Origin: a virus | Length of the DNA: 21,215 nucleotides | Strand: one strand, 5' to 3' | IMG/VR virus record: IMGVR_UViG_3300003177_000019 | Coordinates: 1-21,215 of that record | Shown: piece after piece, positions 1 through 7,024 of the stretch | Numbering within the stretch: the first letter of the stretch is position 1 | Layout: each line of letters starts with the position of its first letter | Position numbers and translations under genes: made by a program | The notes under the pieces: model-generated | The model's database searches: none | What the model was told of the DNA's origin: nothing | The model's input: the letters and a program-made list of their open reading frames with translations, nothing else

Positions 1-1
1 G

Positions 2-682
2 AGATTTAGTACAACAGTTTCTCTAACTTCTGAGAATCCAACTAAAATATGTTTCATCAACGAAGCTGATGGGTTTTCAGTTCAAGCAATGAATTCGTTG
101 AAAAATGTTATAGAAAAATTTAGTAAAAATATTAGATTTATCTTTGACACTAATCATGTAGAGAAACTTGTTGAACCTCTACGTTCTAGATGTGTTGAAA
201 TTGACTTCAATCCAACAAATGATGAGAAGCCTCAGATGATGAGAGATTTTCTTAAAAGAAGTGAAATGATATTGAATAATGAAGGTATTACGTCTTCTAA
301 AAAAGATATAGCAAATATCATAAAGACAGATTTCCCTGATATGAGAAAGATCGTGAACAATCTCCAAAAGTTTTCTGTTTCTGGTACATTAGTTATAGGT
401 GAAAGTTCAAGTGACGAACAACTGACATCTTTAATGGAAAGTATGAAATCTAAAAATTACACTAAGATCAGAGAAGCTGTGGCAAATATCACCAATCATG
501 ATAATATGTTACTAAAGTTGTTCTCGAATATGGATAAGCTGTTTAGAAAAGAAGATACTCCTCAGGTTGTTCTAATTTTAGGTGAAGCTAACTTTCAATC
601 AGGGTTTTGTATTTCAAAAGAGATTAACTTCTTGAATGCAGTAACAAAGCTACTTCAATCAGGTGTTGTTATAAATGACTGA
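2..682 (+). CDS. 44: Clamp loader large subunit gp44, C-terminal part (5' end outside window)
   Basis: AAA+ ATPase that, with gp62, opens the gp45 sliding clamp and loads it at primer-template junctions. The frame is open from the first bases of the window. It shows a Walker B-like segment (ICFINEADG, bases 44-70), then the clamp-loader SRC motif (EPLRSRC, near base 190). The region after it aligns with T4 gp44 (DEKPQMMRDFLKRSEMI; then FPDMRKIVNNL). The protein is therefore the C-terminal two thirds of gp44, with the Walker A loop upstream of the window. An internal ATG at 89 is not the start, because the conserved Walker B lies before it. The Walker B reads NEAD instead of the usual DEAD/DEFD, which is odd. 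The stop overlaps the start of the polymerase gene by 8 bases, as expected for a co-translated replication operon. Family identity is confident. Confidence 0.9.
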   Translation, partial: RFSTTVSLTSENPTKICFINEADGFSVQAMNSLKNVIEKFSKNIRFIFDTNHVEKLVEPLRSRCVEIDFNPTNDEKPQMMRDFLKRSEMILNNEGITSSKKDIANIIKTDFPDMRKIVNNLQKFSVSGTLVIGESSSDEQLTSLMESMKSKNYTKIREAVANITNHDNMLLKLFSNMDKLFRKEDTPQVVLILGEANFQSGFCISKEINFLNAVTKLLQSGVVIND

Positions 683-2255
683 TGTAAAATCTAAGGGATA
701 TATCTCGGTTTTCAAACACAGAGGGAAAGTATATGAGACTTTTAGATATAATGGAAAGAAATACACTTCTAAAGTAGAGAATTTCAAATACGAATTTTTC
801 ATCGAAGACAGAGAAGGTAAAGGTGAATTCACAGATTTAGAGACTGGAACAAAGAAACTGAAAACAATCAGATTTGATACTCCAAAGGAAATGTCTGAAA
901 AATTGGAGCAACTTAAGAATATTGGAATTGAGCCATATTCAACAATAAGTGTAGAATCTCAGTATAGATTCAAAACATATTATAAAAATAAAGCTCCATC
1001 TTTTCATAAAGTCATGTTTGATATTGAAACTGGTTTTAATGGTTCTTTCTTAAATGAGTATGGTGAACTAGATAGAGGTGTTGGTGGATTTCCTAAAGCT
1101 CAATATGCCAACGCTTCCATTGTATCTATTGGTCTTTATAGTTCTGAAAAGAAAATGTACTATATTTTTGGTGTTAAAGACTATAAAGTCACTGATTCTG
1201 ATGTTAGGTTTAAGAAATGTAAAGATGAATCTGAAATCATCATAAATATGTTTAGAACTCTTGACGCTTTACAGTGTGATATTCTAACTGGATGGAATGC
1301 TAATGGGTTTGACTTTCCATTCATTATCAATCGTATGAAAGCATTGAACATTCCTTTAGAGATTGTAGATGATTATCTACTTCAACCGAGCAACAAATCT
1401 CTAGAGACAAGTTTTGAGCGTCCGAGAACATACTACTTCATGGATTATATGGAACTTTATAAGAAATTCATATTTACACCAAGAGAAAAGTATTCATTGG
1501 ACTTTATTGGAAAAGCTGAACTTGGTGAGGGAAAATTAGATTATCTAGAAGATAGTACAGATTTAGAGGAACTTTATCAGAAAGATTACCAAACATTCAT
1601 TGATTATATGAAACAGGATATCCAAATAATAGTCGATTTAGATGCAAAGCTCAACCTATTAGATTTAGGTGTAGAGTTGTCAGCACTATATAATATAAAC
1701 TTATATGATGTATTTGGTACAGTTTTTCCTTGGGGAAACAAAATGTATTGTGAATCGTATCTTCAAGGTAAATGTCTTCCACGTGACTTCAAATATAAAG
1801 ACGAAAGCATGGATTTTGAAGGTGGGTGGGTTCATGCTAATCCTGGATTCTATAAATGGATTTTATCCTTTGATTTTGCTTCACTTTATCCAAGTATTAT
1901 TAGAGGGTATAATCTATGTCCAACCACTATCATAAAAGATGAAAATCTTCCAGATGAACTTAAATCACTTCAGAAAAAATATTTCAGTGATAGAGAAGCA
2001 AGCAATGTTTCCATCAGTAAACTTATAAATTTATCTGAAGAAGATGCTGAAGTCATTATGGAAACTTTAGTAAAATATAAAGTTTCAGTTTCTCCGACTG
2101 GTGATTTTTTCAGTGTAGAGAGACGAGGTTTTATTCCTGATATTATTGAAAGCATATATCAGCAAAGAAAAGCTGCGAAAAAATCTATGTTGAAATATCA
2201 GAGGGAAAGAGAGAGACTTTTGGAATATCTTGAAAAGAGAAATCAAATCAAATAG
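675..2255 (+). CDS. 43A: DNA polymerase gp43A: N-terminal domain, 3'-5' exonuclease and palm motif A
   Basis: N-terminal fragment of a family B replicative DNA polymerase (526 residues). Exonuclease motifs are visible: Exo I FDIETG (D116, E118), Exo II LTGWNANGFDFP (D213) and Exo III YMKQDIQIIVDLD. Polymerase motif A follows as DFASLYPS (D400), then the start of the fingers (IPDIIESIYQQRKAAKKSML). The frame ends at TAG in the fingers region, about 30-50 residues before the point where 43B picks up the alignment with T4 gp43. With 43B minus its intein the total is about 901 residues, close to T4 gp43 (898), so little or nothing has been lost. T4-related phages with gene 43 split into 43A and 43B by a mobile element are known, and the two chains there form one enzyme. 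The start ATG overlaps the end of gene 44. Confidence 0.93.
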   Translation: MTDVKSKGYISVFKHRGKVYETFRYNGKKYTSKVENFKYEFFIEDREGKGEFTDLETGTKKLKTIRFDTPKEMSEKLEQLKNIGIEPYSTISVESQYRFKTYYKNKAPSFHKVMFDIETGFNGSFLNEYGELDRGVGGFPKAQYANASIVSIGLYSSEKKMYYIFGVKDYKVTDSDVRFKKCKDESEIIINMFRTLDALQCDILTGWNANGFDFPFIINRMKALNIPLEIVDDYLLQPSNKSLETSFERPRTYYFMDYMELYKKFIFTPREKYSLDFIGKAELGEGKLDYLEDSTDLEELYQKDYQTFIDYMKQDIQIIVDLDAKLNLLDLGVELSALYNINLYDVFGTVFPWGNKMYCESYLQGKCLPRDFKYKDESMDFEGGWVHANPGFYKWILSFDFASLYPSIIRGYNLCPTTIIKDENLPDELKSLQKKYFSDREASNVSISKLINLSEEDAEVIMETLVKYKVSVSPTGDFFSVERRGFIPDIIESIYQQRKAAKKSMLKYQRERERLLEYLEKRNQIK

Positions 2256-2844
2256 TGAGCTTATATTTTGAATCTCACAGAGGAATCCATGATGAAAAGA
2301 AAACTGCTTATTGAAAAAGGTTGTGATATTAGATGGGTGGATAGATATTTGAATTTCATTGAATCTCAGTCAACTGAAAAGGTTGTTGGTGAAACGGATG
2401 AAAGGTTTAATCTTCTACTATAATCCAGAAACAAAAGAATCTGGAAGATTTTATGAAGGTACACAACCAGAAGGATTTATACAAGGAAAATTGAATGGAA
2501 TAGGTTTTGGTTATTTGAATAGTAAAGATAGAAAGACTGTCTTTGATATTTATGAAGGGAAAATGAAGAACATATCAATAGATGACATCGATGTATTAAA
2601 ACATGTGTATTCTGGGGTAAAGAAAGAAAAAATGTCATTTTTTGAGTTTGAAGGTGGTGTTTACTATGGTAATGGATATTTTCAGAAAGAATTGAAAAAG
2701 ATGTCAGGATTAGATGGTAAAAAATTTAGAGAATATTTTGGTTCACTTGAAAGTATGAATTACTATGAATTTAAGGAAAAGTTTATAGATTTAAAAATTC
2801 CTTTTAAATTTTATAGTAAATTAAGGGACGATTTAGTAAAATAG
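2255..2844 (+). pseudogene. Decayed homing endonuclease remnant between 43A and 43B
   Basis: This stretch has no single open frame. Three consecutive segments can be read in three frames: 2255-2311 (frame 2, SLYFESHRGIHDEKKTAY), about 2289-2400 (frame 3, LIEKGCDIRWVDRYLNFIES), and about 2398-2844 (frame 1, beginning GLIFYYNPETKESGRFYEG). Together they read like one protein with frame shifts near 2310 and 2400. The segment YYNPETKESGRFYEGTQPEGFIQGK resembles the region after the catalytic core in phage HNH homing endonucleases. The expected HH...N...H core is missing between the second and third segments, so it was probably deleted. The longest surviving frame could still make a roughly 149-residue peptide from the ATG at 2398, but no good ribosome site precedes it. 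The position, exactly between two halves of a split polymerase, fits the mobile element known to segment gene 43. HNH identity is inferred from pattern memory. Confidence 0.5.
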
Positions 2845-2884
2845 TGAAGCAAAATTTAAAACGAAATAATTTAAAAGGAATTAG

Positions 2885-4454
2885 ATGAAAATATACAGCG
2901 AAGAAGAGTTGGATACAATGTCCAACGAAGAAATACAGTCATTGATTTATGGATATGCAGGCTTAGAGTCTCAATTCAATAATCAACAAATGGCTTTAAA
3001 GGTATCACTTTAACTCATTGTTTGGAGCAATCTCAAACCCTATGTTTGTGTTATTCGATAAACAAATTGCAAGATCTATTACTTCTGGTGGTAGATTATA
3101 TGATAGATACTGTGGTGAAATGTTACAGAGAGAACTTAAGAATAAGTTTAATCCAGATTTTAGTCCATTGATACTTGGGGATACGGACTCTATTTACATT
3201 AGTGTGTCATATATTATAGATAATTTGATTAAAAGTGGAAAACTTGAAAATGATGATCTAGTTATTGCTAAATATATTGAAGATGTCATAGAACCTATTC
3301 TGGTTAAGATTAATAGAAGATCTTTAGATACACTCAACGATACATATAATGTTCTTAGACCAGAAGTTTTAGAGTATGACAGAGAGATTATTGCACGTTG
3401 TGTTACAGGTGAAACTGAGGTGATTGTAGAAAATGATTTAATGAAGATAGAAGAGTTATTTAACTCTTTTTCTGATTATAAGACATCTTCTAATGGTGTA
3501 GATTATGTTGACTGTTCATTATCAACTAAGTCATTTTCTTTGGAATGTGGTTTCATCGAGGACGATAGAATAGTTCGTGTTATGAGAAGAAAGAATACAG
3601 AACAGTTAGTGACCTTACATGATGTTGAGAGTGGTAAAGAATTAACTCTAACTGAAAGCCACGAAGTTCTAGTTAGGAACTTTAAAGAGACAAAATATAG
3701 TTGGGTCGAATCGAAAGATATAGATGTTGAATCAATATTGAAAAGATTTGTTCCTGGTGAAATTTCAGATGAATATGTGTATGATTTGGAAGTTGAAAAC
3801 AATCATAATTTTTTCGCAAATGGGATGCTGATACATAATTGCGGAATAGTGAACGGTAAGAAAAATTATGTTATGGATATTCTCAATAATGAAGGTACTG
3901 AATATCATAATGGTAAACTGAAGATAATTGGGTTACAAGTTAAAAAGACTAATATTCCAGGGTTCATCAGAAAAGAGTTATTAGAGTTACTGAAGATTCT
4001 ACTAAGAGGTGATGAAGTAACATTTCAATCTAGATATAAAAAATATAAAGAAGACTATATCAATATCCATCCTGATGACATTGCATTTCCAAAAGGGTGT
4101 AATATCTTAAGTGAAACTAAAGGTAGAGAATATACCCTTAGTGATAAAGGTATTCCAATCAATGTTAGATCTGCTTTGTTATATAATAGCTATATCCAGA
4201 AATATGGCACTAAATATGAGGAGATAACAACTGGGGAAAAGATAAAGTTCGTCTACCTAAAAACTCCTAACCCTATTGGTCAGAATGTTATTGGATATCC
4301 AAACAAGAAAGAATATAAAGATTTTCTTAAAGATGAAGGTCTAGATAAGTTTATAGACTATAAAAGAAGCTTTGAAGGAAATGTGTTCAAACCTCTTGAT
4401 GATTTGGTTAAAAATCGTGGTTGGGACTTTGAGAAGAAAAATACTCTCTTTTAA
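2885..4454 (+). CDS. 43B: DNA polymerase gp43B: fingers, palm motifs B and C, thumb; contains +1 frameshift and mini-intein
   Basis: C-terminal fragment of the family B polymerase. The ATG at 2885 follows a strong AAAAGGA site. The first 42 codons (MKIYSEEELDTM...QQMALKVSL) align with the T4 fingers helix, then a TAA follows at 3011-3013. Shifting +1 at CTT TAA C continues as NSLFGAISNPMF, exactly polymerase motif B (KxxxNSLYG in T4) with its lysine kept upstream of the shift. Downstream are motif C GDTDS (near 3177-3191), DREIIAR, a 147-residue intein, then CGIVNGKKNYV (the KKRY motif). The C-terminus ends EKKNTLF, where T4 has KKASLF followed by the clamp-binding tail DMFDF, so the tail is shortened. 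With the shift the precursor is 522 residues, or 375 after splicing. Without the shift the polymerase lacks an intact motif B. A sequencing error or real mutation is the alternative. Confidence 0.85.
3001..3014 (+). other. Candidate +1 frameshift site CTT TAA C in polymerase motif B
   Basis: Frame 2 reads AAG GTA TCA CTT TAA. If the P-site tRNA on CTT (3008-3010) slips to TTT (3009-3011), the next codon is AAC (3012-3014), giving VSL-NSLFGA. This is the same geometry as the bacterial RF2 recoding site CUU UGA C, with UAA as the stop. A short purine run AAAGG (2998-3002) lies five bases upstream of the CTT, where an internal Shine-Dalgarno-like element would sit, though it is weaker than in RF2. 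Recoding is inferred. A single extra T in the sequence would look the same. Confidence 0.5.
3399..3839 (+). mobile_element. Mini-intein in DNA polymerase gp43B (147 residues, no endonuclease domain)
   Basis: In-frame insertion between DREIIAR and CGIVNGKKNYV of the polymerase. It begins with Cys (block A: CVTGETEVIVEN) and has block B LTLTESHEVLV with the TxxH motif. It ends with block F/G VYDLEVENNHNFFANGMLIHN, with penultimate His and terminal Asn, followed by Cys +1 (codon 3840-3842). All residues needed for standard protein splicing are present. The length (147 residues) leaves no room for a LAGLIDADG or HNH domain, so this is a splicing-only mini-intein that cannot home by itself. The insertion point is beside the KKRY template-binding motif, not at the pol-a/b/c sites usual for archaeal family B polymerases. 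Confidence 0.9.
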
Positions 4455-4459
4455 CAGTG

Positions 4460-4542
4460 TTTTAAGAGCAACTGTGTCTCGTTCTATTGAAATTGGTACT
4501 TATGGTTATATTTTCAATAAAGAGTCTTGATTGCTCTTAAAA
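4460..4542 (+). other. Long inverted repeat / candidate structured RNA downstream of gene 43
   Basis: TTTTAAGAGCAA (4460-4471) is perfectly complementary to TTGCTCTTAAAA (4531-4542). Inside it, TATTGAAA (4485-4492) pairs with TTTCAATA (4512-4519). The result is an 83-base element with a 12-bp outer stem and an 8-bp inner hairpin, in an otherwise gene-free gap of about 158 bases (4455-4612) between the polymerase and the next small gene. It is too large for a simple intrinsic terminator and has no T-run after it. It does not fold as a tRNA: there is no TTC-type T-loop and no D-arm. It may be a processed leader, a small RNA, or the scar of a mobile element. Confidence 0.5.
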
Positions 4543-4612
4543 TGAATTAAAGATTAAGTAAAATTTAATGAACATTTAGCTAAAATATCAAAGATCAAAA
4601 TAAAGGAAGCAA

Positions 4613-4783
4613 ATGAATCAATTCTTAATTGAATATGAACTATATGGAGTGACACATAAAGAAACTGTTGTTGCGAATTCTAAAGAAGAAGCAATACGTG
4701 ATTTGAAAAAAACTTGCAATGTGTTGAATGAGAATATCTCTAACTTTAAAGTGTTAGATGTATTACAAGTTCTTCACGATTAA
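4613..4783 (+). CDS. Small protein of unknown function, 56 residues
   Basis: A short gene with a clear ribosome site (AAAGGAAG, then ATG at 4613). It encodes MNQFLIEYELYGVTHKETVV followed by a lysine/glutamate-rich helix-like segment and the ending KVLDVLQVLHD. It stops 15 bases before uvsX, and a second AAAGGA for uvsX lies in that gap, so the two genes are probably co-transcribed. The predicted composition suggests a small alpha/beta protein with an N-terminal strand-rich half. It has no membrane segment, cysteine cluster or catalytic motif. I do not recognise the family. Confidence 0.7.
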   Translation: MNQFLIEYELYGVTHKETVVANSKEEAIRDLKKTCNVLNENISNFKVLDVLQVLHD

Positions 4784-4798
4784 AAATAAAGGAAATAT

Positions 4799-5683
4799 AT
4801 GGCGTTAATAGATAAAATAAAAGGTAATAAACTGTTTAAGACTGCAGTTAGAAGTCCAGACTTACACAAAGATAGAGAATTTTTTCACGCTGGAAGTATT
4901 ACATTGAATCTACTTCTTAGTGGAAAGGTGAATGGTGGTATTGCAAGTAGTTCCGTCACTATGATTGCAGCGCAGCCAGCACACTTCAAGACAATTATTA
5001 CTATGATTGCTGCTGGGAATGCACAAAAGAAGGGTCACACTGTTGTTTGGTTTGATACTGAATTTGCATTTGATAAAGCCAATGCAGAAGCTTTTGGTAT
5101 GAGTACGGATGAAGATAAATTGATTTTGATTCAAGATAATAGTATCGAAAATGTTCAAAGTATTTTCGTCAACATGTTTGATAATTATAATGAAAAAGAA
5201 GATGGAAAAGTCTTTGTTGCGTTGGATAGTCTTGGAACCCTTGTCACAAGTAAAACATATGAAGATGCCATAACAGGAAATGATAAAGCTGATATGACAG
5301 TGGCTAAAAAGAGAAACACGTTCTCTAAAATTATGTTGGGTGCTAGTGGTCGTGGCGGATTCCCTATTGTCATCATCAACCACACTTATGCGTGTTTAAG
5401 CGGTGATACAATGGTTAAAACTAAAAATGTTCCATCTGGTGTATGTTTATCTTCATTAAACGTTGGAGAAGAAGTATTAACAACTAATGGGTTTGAAAGT
5501 GTCATTGATACTATGTATTACCCTGAATCTACTGTTTATTCTATAGAATTAGAAGACGGAAAGACCATAGAAGCAACAGCTGGTCATAAGTTTTTTGTTT
5601 CTTTTGAAGTTGATGGTGTGAAAGAGAGAAAATGGGTAAAGGTTGAAGATTTAAATGAAGACATGGAATTATTGGAAAATTAA
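4799..5683 (+). CDS. uvsX: Recombinase UvsX N-terminal half fused to a split N-intein
   Basis: UvsX is the T4 RecA-like ATPase that forms filaments on ssDNA for strand exchange and recombination-dependent replication. Residues 1-198 match the UvsX N-terminal half: a Walker A region at about 57-66 (AAQPAHFKT; T4 has AGPSKSFKS), FDTEFA with the catalytic-type glutamate at about 88, Walker B VFVALDSLG at 138-146, and IINHTYA at 192-198. From Cys199 the sequence becomes intein (CLSGDTMVKT; TxxH as TAGH) and stops at residue 294. The recombinase C-half is encoded separately at 6920-7489, so activity needs protein trans-splicing. The start follows AAAGGAAATAT. The stop TAA overlaps the ATG of the endonuclease gene (TAATG). 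The Walker A lacks the first canonical Gly, a variation partly shared with T4 UvsX. Confidence 0.92.
   Translation: MALIDKIKGNKLFKTAVRSPDLHKDREFFHAGSITLNLLLSGKVNGGIASSSVTMIAAQPAHFKTIITMIAAGNAQKKGHTVVWFDTEFAFDKANAEAFGMSTDEDKLILIQDNSIENVQSIFVNMFDNYNEKEDGKVFVALDSLGTLVTSKTYEDAITGNDKADMTVAKKRNTFSKIMLGASGRGGFPIVIINHTYACLSGDTMVKTKNVPSGVCLSSLNVGEEVLTTNGFESVIDTMYYPESTVYSIELEDGKTIEATAGHKFFVSFEVDGVKERKWVKVEDLNEDMELLEN
5393..5680 (+). mobile_element. N-terminal half of a naturally split intein (96 residues) in UvsX
   Basis: Begins with Cys1 directly after the UvsX segment INHTYA. Block A is CLSGDTMVKTK and block B is GKTIEATAGHKFFV with TxxH. The frame ends about 20 residues after the FEVDGVKERKWVKVEDL segment, the usual breakpoint of natural split N-inteins. 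The partner C-intein lies at 6920-7024. Confidence 0.92.
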
Positions 5684-6930
5684 TGTACATAATATATATG
5701 CACACTTGTACCATTACAAATAAATCATATATTGGTTTAACTAAATATACAATCGAAGAAAGATTTGAAGGTCATGTTAAATCATCTGAAAAACCAAAAT
5801 TTCATTTTCATCGAGCAATTAAAAAATATGGAAGAGACTCTTTTGTCTCAGAAATCTTAGAGAGTGGTATAGATACACTCGATAAAGCAAACGAGAGGGA
5901 ACAATTTTTCATATCTAAATATGACACCTTCCATAATGGTTACAATATGACAATTGGTGGAGATACTCTATATTCTTCAACAAAAGGTAAAACATATGAA
6001 GAAATATATGGTGAAGAATTAGCAAGAAAGAAAAAAGAACATCTTAGATGTCTATATAAAAATAGATATATATCAGATTCTTGGAGAGAAAACATGAAAA
6101 AGAATCATTGGTCTACATATAGATGTGCTTTTAGTAAGAAGAATATTGTGTTCTTACTCCCAGATGGTGAAATATTATATAGAGAAGAAATAGAAGATTC
6201 GGATGAAATTAATATTCCATCTTCATTGTTTAAGAAACATTTATATATGGATGGGGATGCTCATCGTTCTTCTGCTGATGGTTGGTCTTATCTTGTTGTC
6301 GATGAATATCAAGATAAGGAATCATATAGATCTAAATTAATTGAGATATCTATCAGTTTTTGGGAAGACAAACTTGATCCAAAGTATAAATATGTGAGAA
6401 AGATGGATAGGATGTTACCTGTTTGTATCTTATGTGGTAATAATATAATTGAATATGAAAAAAGATGTTCATATTTTTGTAAGACTTGTGAAACAACTGA
6501 AATTGCATTCAAGTTTTATAGAAATAAATCTTTTTTCATTGAACAAATGAAATATGTAAGTATAGAAGAGTCGATGAGACGTTTGAAATTATATAAAGAC
6601 GTAAGATTTCAAAAATTTATGAACCCTCTTAAAAATCTTTCATACATGAGAACTTTCAAGAGTGTTGGTGTTATAAGAGATGTCATTAATAAGTTGTGTA
6701 AATTTGAATATAATTCTTTTGAAGAAATTGGAATGGACAATAATCAAATTAGAAAAATGTATTACTCTTTTAGAGGATATTCAGAAAAAGAGTCGGAAGA
6801 TAAGATCACTTTTATACAAAGGGAAAGAAGCCAAAGATGCGTTGAATATTGGACTAAAGGAGGATTTAGCTTAGATGAAGCAAAGAAACAAGTTAGCTTT
6901 AATCAAAAAAGGAAGAAAAATGAAAATTAA
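5683..6930 (+). CDS. GIY-YIG homing endonuclease lodged in a fractured uvsX
   Basis: A 415-residue free-standing endonuclease gene between the two uvsX halves. The N-terminal GIY-YIG nuclease is clear: YIIYMHTCTITNKSYIG at residues 2-18, the conserved Arg in EERF, KYGRDSF, the metal-binding Glu in EREQFFISKYD, and NGYNMTIGG. A Cys4 zinc-finger-like block (CILCG ... CSYFCKTC) sits in the middle at about residues 247-269. The C-terminus has two helical repeats of the form G-F/Y-S-x2-E-(A/S) (RGYSEKESEDKI; GGFSLDEAKKQV), like the DNA-binding tails of phage homing enzymes. Its ATG overlaps the upstream stop by one base and its stop overlaps the C-intein ORF by 11 bases, so translation of the three is probably coupled. 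It is expected to cut intein-free uvsX alleles and spread the element. The target site is not deducible here. Confidence 0.9.
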   Translation: MYIIYMHTCTITNKSYIGLTKYTIEERFEGHVKSSEKPKFHFHRAIKKYGRDSFVSEILESGIDTLDKANEREQFFISKYDTFHNGYNMTIGGDTLYSSTKGKTYEEIYGEELARKKKEHLRCLYKNRYISDSWRENMKKNHWSTYRCAFSKKNIVFLLPDGEILYREEIEDSDEINIPSSLFKKHLYMDGDAHRSSADGWSYLVVDEYQDKESYRSKLIEISISFWEDKLDPKYKYVRKMDRMLPVCILCGNNIIEYEKRCSYFCKTCETTEIAFKFYRNKSFFIEQMKYVSIEESMRRLKLYKDVRFQKFMNPLKNLSYMRTFKSVGVIRDVINKLCKFEYNSFEEIGMDNNQIRKMYYSFRGYSEKESEDKITFIQRERSQRCVEYWTKGGFSLDEAKKQVSFNQKRKKNEN

Positions 6931-7024
6931 GAAAATTATGAAAAATTCGAAGAAAATGGATGTATATGATATTGAGACAAAGTCTCATAATTATATTCTT
7001 TCCAATGGGATCATTAGTCATAAT
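6920..7024 (+). mobile_element. C-terminal half of the split UvsX intein (35 residues)
   Basis: Contains block F (MDVYDIETKSHNYILSNG) and block G (IISHN with penultimate His and terminal Asn), followed by Ser +1 of the recombinase (7025-7027). The lysine-rich start (MKIKKIMKNSKK) opposes the acidic end of the N-intein (KVEDLNEDMELLEN). This charge pairing is typical of natural split inteins and drives their association. Confidence 0.92.

Noticed and set aside
660-680. T4 late promoter TATAAATA-like string near 669
   Set aside because: It lies inside gene 44 next to the gene 43 start, matches only partly (TATAAATG), and similar strings are common in this AT-rich sequence.
2255-2884. Group I intron in gene 43
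   Set aside because: The flanking polymerase pieces have their own stop and a strong ribosome site plus ATG, and no intron core elements (P/Q/R/S) were recognised. A split gene explains it better.
3503-3802. Minus-strand ORF of 99 codons opposite the polymerase intein
   Set aside because: It is antisense to a clearly conserved coding frame, has no ribosome site and no recognisable domain.
4460-4542. tRNA gene between gene 43 and the small ORF
   Set aside because: The outer stem pairs well, but there is no TTC-type T-loop, no D-arm with GG, and no anticodon arm at the right distances.
4910-5383. Minus-strand ORF of 157 codons opposite uvsX
   Set aside because: It is a shadow of the conserved UvsX frame and the translation is low-complexity without motifs.
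6875-6919. Start of the UvsX C-half at ATG 6875
   Set aside because: It would add 15 residues before a standard 35-residue C-intein. ATG 6920 has a better spaced AAGGA site.
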